From: Gordionus sp. m RMFG-2023 | Lineage: Eukaryota > Nematomorpha > Gordioida > Chordodea > Parachordodidae | NCBI RefSeq assembly: GCF_954871325.1 | Contig: NC_088775.1 | Location: 76,671,561 to 76,735,560, forward strand | DNA: 64,000 nt | Direction: 5' to 3' | Part shown: in pieces, positions 55,881 through 64,000 of the stretch | Position numbering within the stretch: position 1 is the first letter of the stretch | Layout of the letters: every line of letters begins with the position of its first letter | Program-made: the position numbers and the translations under genes | Notes under the pieces: model-generated | Database searches by the model: none | What the model saw: only the letters and a program-made list of their open reading frames with translations | Told to the model about the DNA's origin: nothing

Positions 55881-57144
55881 TAGTAAGAAAAATTACAATA
55901 GCTTTAAATAATGATAGCCAGATAAATATATATAAAATAAACATTTTAAATCTTAACAAATAAGATAATATTACCGAGTATATTATTGATGCATAATGAT
56001 ATTTGCAATTTTGTTAGTGCAATACTCCGACATATTTTAGGCATTGATATCTTTAAAAAAATGAAATACATGTAAATCTCGTCCAAGATCCCCAAAACAT
56101 TTCTTAGCGCTTTTATAAATTATATAATTGAACAATGATTAATGTAAACGACCCACTAAGGGACTGCGGTCACCTTATAGATAATTTCCGATGGTACTTA
56201 CTCTTTTTTTTTGTAGCATTTAGTACGATGACCAAAATGTCCGGAAAATCTGATACCCTCTCCGAAAATCACGGGCCATCGATTTTTCAACGATATTTTA
56301 TTCTTTTTTAATTTTTCTTTTACTCAATATTGTATAACTAACATATAAATACTTAATAATTTTGTAGGTAAAATATTTTAAGCTATATATTACACATACA
56401 CCATAGTGGCTATATCGCAGATATCTTTATCTAAGTGTATCTTTTTTTCAAAAAGATCTGGTATCTAAGATATAAATTTAAAAAAAATATCTGTATCTTA
56501 ATCAACTTTGCATTCAAAAAGATACCGAAATCAATTTAAATAGTATTTCAAAGATATAATTATAGAATCGGAAAGTGAAAACAACACACAAAGATAATAT
56601 AATCACAAATATAAATTAAACATATTAAATGATGAATTTTTTTAAAGTCATTCAACATGAAAATACCAATAGTGTAAATAATGGAACAAATTTTTAAATG
56701 GATTTACATACTAGTCATCTAAATTCTCAAGCATCTAAATAATTTTGTTAAAAAGCACATTTTTTATAATTAAAGTTTAAAAAAGTATCTTGCAACTTAT
56801 ATTTTGCTAAGTATCTAATCTTAAATTCAATATTAAAAGCATCTGTATCTGAATACTTCTGAAAATTTGCACAACCCTGACTTATATAAACATTATAAAT
56901 TAATATAAATCAATTATCCGTGATTGGCGTTCACATTTCTGGACGTTTTTAAACCTCTTGCTTCAAATATCGTTTTCAGGAATAAATACACTAGGTAAAA
57001 TTTATAACCTAAAAATCCAAGTAGGGGTCGGTTAATATATCGTGTTGGTCATCATATAGAAATTTGCTAAACAATAACCAAATTTTATTAAAATGTAATA
57101 AGGCCCACTTTTATTTATATGAATCAAGCAACCTAGTTAGCTGT

Positions 57145-57232
57145 ATAAAAAAAAACATGATCCACTGGATTCGAGCCAATGTCGAGGTTTATGATCTCTC
57201 AATCAACGAGAAATTGATCCACGGGCGATATA
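57145..57232 (-). other. tRNA-like sequence (pseudo-tRNA or SINE head)
   Basis: On the minus strand GGCTCGAATCC (57167-57177) is a B box one base off consensus and sits in a T-arm of five pairs (ATTGG/CCAGT) with a 7-base loop. A TGGATCAATTTCTCG segment (57207-57221) resembles an A box, and GATCATAAAC lies where an anticodon loop would be. A T9 run follows at 57145-57153, a possible Pol III terminator. The acceptor ends do not pair and the anticodon stem has extra bases, so it is not a functional tRNA. Confidence 0.4.
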
Positions 57233-58082
57233 CCTCTTTTGTAAAATTTATATTCTCTACCTTAATATAATTAGAATGTGTATTCTTCAATATTATTTGG
57301 GATAAGGACTAAAAAAAGATTAAAGACAAAAAAATTTACAAAGCAACAATATTCAACCAACACTTGCAAAAATGCAAAAGTATCAATTAAACGAGTCTGA
57401 ATGTCTATTACATTATCATAAAATCCGTCTTTCAATTTTGTGTAATAAATATATATATTTTAATGAAATAAAACCAATTTGTGATTTCTTAGTAAGGTTC
57501 ATTTAGCGTTTTGTTACAATTTTTAACGATGCAATTTTTTATTGAGTAAAGCAAAATATAATACTGTTACTTTTTGAGTAACGTAGACAGAACTAATTAT
57601 TTTCATTCTACAGATTAATTTTTAAAAATAGATTAAAATTTTAATTTGTTTTTAGTTTAGATTGAGTATAAACTAGGAAAATATATGGATTGATTACTCT
57701 ATTTTTGGATAATGAAAGCAATATTAAATTTCATATCGTTTTTTTTAAATTTTTATTCTTAATTATTTCCTTTTCTTCTTATCATCATCTTTTCTTCTTA
57801 TCATCATCTTTTTTTTAAGTTTAACTATATAATAGTATAATACCAAATTTGGAGTAAGTTAACTGTTTTGCAATAGCAATTCTCTAATAACTAATTACTG
57901 TTTATAGTAATATAATTCAAAATGGTATATTATATTATTTTTTTCAACAATACTTTTCCTTATTTTATATTATAAGATTTAATCATTTCATAACTATTTA
58001 TATATATAAGGTAATAATATTACATTTTTGTAACATGAAATTTAATTATAAATAAGTTATGTTTGTAAACATTTTTTTTATT

Positions 58083-61000
58083 TTATAAAATTTCCTCGGA
58101 ATCTGTCCACACTTTGAGTTCTTTATTTTCGGCTATAACATTGAGTACTTGATTGAAAATTTGTTGATAAGAATTGGTAGGTATTACAGCTTTAAAAAAA
58201 AGTTATATAAATAATAAAGGTTACAATTGATAAAAATATATATTGTCAACCAAATAATTACTATAATAATGACTTTTATATCTTTCTGTAGGAGAGTAGT
58301 TATTTTAGCTAATTAATTGTATAATATCTTTCTCTTATTTGCTTTATAAATAGACTTTTTATAATCCGCTCAGGCTTGAAAATTAGATTGAATAAGAAAG
58401 CTAAAATTCTCATCAAATATGTCGTAGTTAAATTTATATTAAGAAAAATATTAAATCGAATTGAAAAAAAATATGCTAAATCACTTACTACTTGCTTAAA
58501 ACCCAGGGTTCAAAAAAAACAATAAGCTGTCATATTTAATATTTTTATAATTCCTCAGTTTCTCTTAGTTTGTCATAAAGTAAATGCATTATCATCTCAT
58601 TTCAACTTCACTCATTTATATTTAACTTATTTTCATCATTAGTTGTTACTTATAAACTGTTCCATGATTCCATTTACAATGTTGTTCATATTAATGGAAA
58701 ACATTTTAATATTTACTAATTTATTTTAAATAAAAATTTATGGAAATGTTTTCAATTATATCTGACCTACACTTTAATGGAAATGTTATAATTTATGAGA
58801 ATTAAAATACCATTGAAATAAGGTTGAAAATCCCTTTGAATGGTTTGAGCTTTATCGAAAACATTGAGCGCTTCTTCCTCACTCATCTCAGGATTTAGTT
58901 CACTATAAAAAAAAATATAGTTACGAAAAAATTTTATGTAATTGGATTAATACTAGAGGTCTGCAATGCCCGGCTCGATGCCTGACCAAGCCGGGTAACG
59001 AGCAAAAAATTTATTTGTGCCGGGTGAGCAAAACAATTATTGGGCTAAATTAATTATGATTACTGATATTATAAAGTGTAGTGTTTTTTTAATTTAACCA
59101 TTCCCCAATTATAAATAATTGTGTATTGTTCAATTACATATTTTGGATTAAGCCCCTTGTATTATAAAAAATTGGACCAGGACGGGCAACCTTAATAAAA
59201 ATTTGGGCTAATCGAGCAAAAGCTAAATTATTAAAGATTTTGCCATTTGAGAATTCTAATTTTTATGCGTAAATATTGATTATTACGATTCGAGTTGTTT
59301 CAAATTTAAAATTATATTATTATAAACAGGGATGTGAACCCTTCGACAAAAAAAAGGGTCCGAGTCTGAGTTCGGTAATAAATTTAAAAAGGACCCGGGT
59401 CCAGGGTTCGGGTTCAGAGGGAACATAAAAATAATGACTCAAAATAAGACTTTTTTCATTCATTTTTTATTATACTTCAAAATATACACATTTATAATTC
59501 GAAATTAGATAATTTATATTTTAAATATTTTATTCAATCGCACAATCATAATATCTTCTAAAATATCTTCCTTCAGATTTCCACGTAAATTAGTCAACGA
59601 TGAAAATCCACGTTCTACGCTTACCTAAAATAGATAGTCATTTTTATAATACAAATTATTGTACTTGTGTCGCCGGTACAGCCATGACGATTCTAGACAA
59701 GGTATATAATTCTGGATATATTGAAGAATTTTCCTCCCAGAATTTTAAAATGTTTGCATCTCTATTTATTCTCTTAACTTCCGAGAACTTTTCTATTAAA
59801 GATATAATAGATATTTTTTGCTCCTTTCTATCAGATGATAATTTAATTTTTTTTTCTCTATCTAATAGTAAAATTTCCAGATCATCAATCGTTATCATTA
59901 TCATTGTTATCGCTACAACCAGTAGATATTGTTGTAGCCTCCAATATATTGTAAATAATAGAGTTTTGGGTATGCCATAAATCTTCAAGATGGTCTATAG
60001 CCATTTGTTTTTGCTCACTACTTAATAAAACCTGATATCGCGGGTCTAAATATATCGAAGCATATACAACACTATTTTGTAAATATTATTCTTATTTTCA
60101 TATTTTCTAATACTTCATTTGAAAAAGAACTTGTTAATCTCCCTAACTCTAATCGACATCTTAACCATATGCCATAAAAATCTGATAAACAAAATTGTTC
60201 TGCTTGCAATCTTAATGTTGTTATTTATAAAGGAACTAGCACACTAGTAAGCTCTTTTACTTGATTCCAATCATCTTCTGACAAAATGATTTCACATGCT
60301 CCTATGATAAAATCATTACAGAAATCTTTCAAACTTAATAATCGCTCTAGCATCATACATATAGAGGACCAACGTGTTGTGCAATCTAAAATTGCCATTT
60401 GCCTTTTCATGGATTTTAATATTCTAACAATTGTGGGAGTTCTTAAATATTTTACAACATCCCTTGCTTTATCAATTATAGTTTTAAAGTGACTATTTTT
60501 TAGGGAATCATTAATAGCCAATTGAATCGTATGGGCTGCACATCTGGTACAGTATATTTTTGTGGAGAAATCTTTTGTTATTTCCTGCAAATCAATTTCA
60601 CCTATTTCCTCATAATTATCATCATCTATATCATCTTCTTCCAGTGAACATTCATTTAATAATTTGATTGATTTTACTAGATTGGCACCATTATCCGTAG
60701 TAATTGAATAAACGTTTCTTATAGGAATATGAAATTTATTTAATGTTTCTAATATCATTCTTTTAATATTTTCAGAAGTTGAACTCTCTTTAATCTCCTT
60801 CATTGCTAAATTTCTTAATATTATATTATTTCCTTTTATATACTGTATATTTCAATTTTTAATGAAATTAATTTGTTTTTTGTTTCTTTTTATATTTTTG
60901 CTTGTATTTTTTTCGATTCATTAACCACTAAGTCCTTAATTTTAAAACGGTTGTTCCAATTGCCTTACTAATAGGATCAATAATTTTTTTAAACCAGAAT

Positions 61001-63641
61001 CCTCAATAATATTGAGAGGCCTTCCATTTATTGTAACAAGCTCAACTAAAGCATTCATCAAATTCTCTTCAGACATTTATGTTTTTTTTAAAACAAAATT
61101 TTTCAATATTATTTTCATCCTTCTTTACAATACTGACAGTATACTTTGTAACAATGTCTTCTTCCAAAAATTTGGTTTTTCTATTTAAATATTCCTCAAA
61201 GATTATAGAATGATGTCTTTTTAAATGTCTTTCCAGGTTAGTATTGTGTGAACCTTTTATCATTAGGTGGCAGGTTTTGCACTCAGAATCCCCTTTAGTT
61301 GCATTATAGTACTCTAACAAATATCTTTTAGTTTCATGCTAAAAAAACAAAATTTAATTTGTTTAAAACTTAAAAGTATAGACACATAGAATGTATATAT
61401 TTTAATCAGGCTGCATACAAAATCTTAAAAATATAAATAAATAAATTTTGAAGAAAAAAATTACATAATCTATTTTTAATGTAAAAATAAAATAGTGTCC
61501 AATTTCATGAAATTTTTATAAAAAATTAGTAAGTACAATTTCTTAATGCTGTTAATTTTATAAATTTACTACCCAAACGTTTATAGCCTTTTATATTAAT
61601 ATATATTAGTGTCAGAAAATAATTTTATGGAAAGGTTAAGAATGCACAGGAACCTCTGGTGCAAAAATGACTTAAAAATTGGATATTCTGTAGAAAATAG
61701 AAAAATTTGGGAGGAAATAAGAAAAACAAAACTTGAATTATGATCAAGTGATAAAGAAAATTTTAGCTGTAAAGGCTAAATTTATTAAATTATAATTTGG
61801 TAAAAATAAAAAATTATAATTTAATTTATAAAAGGTGGTGGAAAATTATATAATTTCTATCACAATTTTATTTAAATAATAATTTTTTATATATATTTTA
61901 TGGAAAAATTATCTTTCAAAATAGATTATATTATTGGTTTTCCAACTATTTATTAAATATTGATATAATTATTTACAACATGGTATTTATTAAATATATA
62001 AATAAAATCTAAATATAACTATTATCTATTATCAAATAGGTTCATACAAAGTTAAATAACTGAAAGGTATCATAAAATAATAAATACAATTAAATATTTA
62101 CATATCTTTATCAAGCATTTTGAATATTTTAATTTTTTTAAAACTTAAATGTGTCCAAAGTGTTTTGTTATTAATTTGTGAAAATTTTAAGGATTTTTCA
62201 AAACTTGGATGCAGCCTAAATAAAATAACTAATTTTTTTGATATGATGATTTGAATATATTTGATAACTTATAATAAAATTATATATTTGCAAAACAGCC
62301 AATTTTGATTAATTTAAATTTACTGCTCAAAAAACATAACCTTAATATTTTAACACTGCAAAAATCACTTAATAAAATTTTTATATAAGATATTAATAAA
62401 TTAGCCTTTAAAATTAAAATATTATTACTTGCAGTACAAAATAATTCCAAATATTGCACTTTCAAATCAAAATAGTCAAAGTATTTCTAATAAGAGCAAA
62501 TAAATTTACATAATAAAATATTATTACTTACACTATAAAATAATGTATGGTATGAATATCTAAATAAAATGAAATGAAATCCAGGAAGAACAAAAATAAA
62601 ATAAATGATTCCACGAAAAAAATCAATAAAATTATAAAAATTTTATATTATTTTTTAAATTTATAAAATTATAAAAATTTTATATTACTTTTTAAAAATT
62701 AATTAAAATTTTATATTATTTTTTAAAAATTATATTTTTACATTGATTTAAATTAAGTTAATTTTAACACCCTGAACCTTCAGCCAAAATACGAGGGTCC
62801 GGGAGGGTTCAGAGTCCGGGTTCACATCCCTGTTTTAATGTATATTCATACCCCCACCTGTCCATTCTTAAAAAATATATATCAGAGACCTGCAGAGGTC
62901 AAAATTTTAGGCTCGGCCCAGGTGGCCCTGGAATCTTATTTTTTTTTCCATTAATTTTTGTATAATGTTGTAAAGTGGAATTTGAAAATATGAGCAGTAA
63001 ATGAATATTAAATGCTCTATTATATGATTTTCCAATATATTCTATCCAATTTATTTTTTAAATCTGCCCTTGGGCCTGTAGGTCACCGATAAAAGTATGT
63101 AAGAAAATTAGGAATTAAAAGGCTTAAAATAAGCATAATAAAATGACAATGTAAACTTACGTAAGTGCTATATGAGAGAGAGGATTGATGAAGATAACAA
63201 TAGGGAATATATTTTGATCTACCAATCTTCTGATAGCTTTACCACTTACGTCTAAGATACAATGCTTTTTCTAAATAGTAAACAATTATTTTTAAAATCT
63301 CATTAAAATAAGAAATTTTTTTTATCCATTTCAATCTTATTTTTTCTGGTGAATAATAGTTAAAATGGTATTCTTACCTAGCTTTCATGAGGGACAAGAA
63401 ATAAGAAAACATAGGAAGTAGAAAGAACAAAATGAATGAAAAGAAAAAAAAAGGCGATGAACCTGAACAAAAGCCACATCTTTGATGGCTTGAAAAGAAG
63501 TTCCATAAAGGTTGGAATTATATTGACCGGCCTCTATAAAGTGACCATCCCTGATATCTTGCTTCATTTTATCGAGGCCCTCGGTGACGAAATGATAATC
63601 TCGCCCGTCTATTTCGTGAGGTCTCATGGTACGAGTAGTGT
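58083..63641 (-). CDS. DLG: DLG-type MAGUK, C-terminal guanylate-kinase-like exons (partial gene)
   Basis: This is a discs-large family scaffold that organises receptors and adhesion proteins at cell junctions and synapses. Four exons (minus) are visible: 63463-63641, 63161-63270, 58811-58902, 58083-58189, with matching phases and a TAA. They encode [40 protein letters not shown], then [56 protein letters not shown], and a C-terminus [20 protein letters not shown]. The order and spacing match the MAGUK guanylate-kinase-like domain, which binds phosphoproteins rather than making GDP. The [15 protein letters not shown] and LYGTS blocks are as in DLG, while the second half has diverged. PDZ and SH3 exons must lie beyond 64000. 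The 4.3-kb intron holds a hAT transposon. Confidence 0.92.
58954..59240. repeat. TAGAGGTCTGCA hAT MITE, right end missing
   Basis: It begins TAGAGGTCTGCAATGCCCGG and continues GACCAAGCCGGGTAACGAGC, as in 24973-25518 and 47772-48413. The interior keeps the ATAAAGTGTAGTGTTTTTTT and AACCATTCCCCAATTATAAA sequence found at 25290-25330. The expected TGCAGACCTCTA end is absent. It lies in the large DLG intron. Confidence 0.55.
59327..62832 (-). mobile_element. hAT transposon in a DLG intron
   Basis: The terminal repeats are CAGGGATGTGAACCC at both ends (left 59327, right inverted ending 62832). They are followed by GC-rich subterminal sequence (GGACCCGGGTCCAGGGTTCG; GGGTCCGGGAGGGTTCAGAG). The minus strand carries a broken hAT transposase. 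Flanking octamers do not match (ATTATAAA / TTTTAATG), so the target duplication has decayed or the ends come from different copies. It lies between the DLG exons at 63161-63270 and 58811-58902. Confidence 0.8.
59525..61320 (-). pseudogene. hAT transposase, inactivated
   Basis: The N-terminal BED zinc finger is at 61069-61320 ([20 protein letters not shown] then KRHH). A damaged block follows ([17 protein letters not shown]). The main frame 60225-60803 has [20 protein letters not shown] (the DDE Asp), an acidic loop, [20 protein letters not shown] and LDCTTRWSS, and stops at a TAA. Further frames hold [20 protein letters not shown] and [21 protein letters not shown] roughly 41-bp intron then leads to [16 protein letters not shown], the dimerisation end. 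The zinc finger, D, CxxH and dimerisation order is standard for hAT. At least one stop and one shift inactivate it. Confidence 0.85.
62881..63090. repeat. GC-rich hAT-like MITE in DLG intron
   Basis: The left CAGAGACCTGCAGAGGTCAA and right CTGTAGGTCACCG are imperfect inverted ends. The interior has AGGCTCGGCCCAGGTGGCCC and an AT-rich remainder. It resembles the fragment at 24500-24730. Confidence 0.5.
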
Positions 63642-64000
63642 CTTTTTTTTAAAAAAAAATTTCATTTATAAGGAAGAGAAAGAAAATAAGGAATTTGATT
63701 AAAAATAAAGGAATATAGATTTATTTATTAAGCTAAATAAAGATGAAAAAAAATCGAACACGAGAAATGGGTTGAGGTGTTGAAATAAAAGAACAAGCGC
63801 ATGTGTAAACACAATAAAGGGGTAAAAGGCAAAGGGGAATTCATAATCCAGCCCAAAATATTTTTGCAAAATAATAAGTATCAAAATTTTTATGATAATT
63901 TCTAGAAGGATGCCACGAGATTCTTCTACTTGTAAGGAGAGCCTCCTATGATAGTATTTTCGTCCACATCATTATTAATACGAATTTTTATGTAGGTAAT
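63642..64000. other. Intron or upstream part of the DLG gene
   Basis: The next upstream DLG exon should end with one base of a His or Tyr codon before the HTTR motif. None was found here. On the minus strand 63915-63985 reads KIRINNDVDENTIIGGSPYK before a stop, with a possible GTAGAA donor. This could be an exon but matches no DLG segment that I remember. Confidence 0.3.

Larger units (their letters stand above)
54688..58082. other. Intergenic DNA, mostly AT-rich
   Basis: It contains a decayed minus-strand ORF (55425-55880), a GATAC-type repeat patch at about 56420-56540 (AGATATCTTTATCTAAGTG, TATCTGTATC) like the subterminal regions of the hAT elements, and a tRNA-like sequence (57145-57232). 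No intact gene was recognised. Confidence 0.35.

Noticed and set aside
56205-56240. Similarity of TGTAGCATTTAGTACG to the MYDGF-like last exon region near 45050
   Set aside because: The match is only about 16 bases with no matching frame on either side, so it is taken as chance or a tiny relic.
59600-59980. Plus-strand ORF of 126 codons with apparent Cys pairs
   Set aside because: It is the reverse of the hAT dimerisation exon ([16 protein letters not shown] on the minus strand).

Overview
This is a very AT-rich window of an invertebrate animal genome. The genes are metazoan families (TRPC channel, DLG-type MAGUK, GALK2, RSL24D1, a MYDGF-like secreted protein). They are split by GT-AG introns as short as 38 bases, there are no operons, and the space between genes is filled with hAT-type DNA transposons and one Ty3/gypsy element. 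The species cannot be told from the window; a protostome is a reasonable guess.

All five recognisable host genes lie on the minus strand. 373-1176 is the large first coding exon of a TRPC channel that runs off the left edge. 18644-27373 is a nine-exon GALK2 (GalNAc/galactokinase) gene whose exon phases all agree. 44947-47348 is a four-exon secreted protein that resembles MYDGF. 49691-51194 is a complete five-exon RSL24D1 (RLP24) ribosome-biogenesis gene. 58083-63641 holds the last four coding exons of a DLG-type MAGUK, covering the C-terminal guanylate-kinase-like domain. The genes have no evident functional link.

The rest is mobile DNA, much of it datable by nesting. 7793-9681 is a decayed hAT. 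13319-16470 is a 3.1-kb transposon with roughly 500-bp inverted repeats and a broken transposase-like gene; a 384-bp element carrying tRNA-like promoter boxes sits inside its left repeat. 28674-38417 is a hAT that received two insertions in its own exons: a Ty3/gypsy retrotransposon with indistinguishable LTRs and a second hAT. Removing them leaves about 3 kb. 39115-40222, 45174-45921, 51341-52864 and 59327-62832 are further DNA elements, the last one inside a DLG intron. Between them lie short hAT-like MITEs. The commonest have ends near TAGAGGTCTGCA and GC-rich, self-complementary interiors that stand out sharply from the AT-rich background.

No rRNA gene, clean tRNA gene or CRISPR array was found. 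Exon boundaries were read by eye from GT/AG signals, reading phase and remembered family sequences, so small exons may have been missed, especially in 9.7-13.3, 41.8-44.9, 47.3-49.7 and 52.9-58.1 kb.
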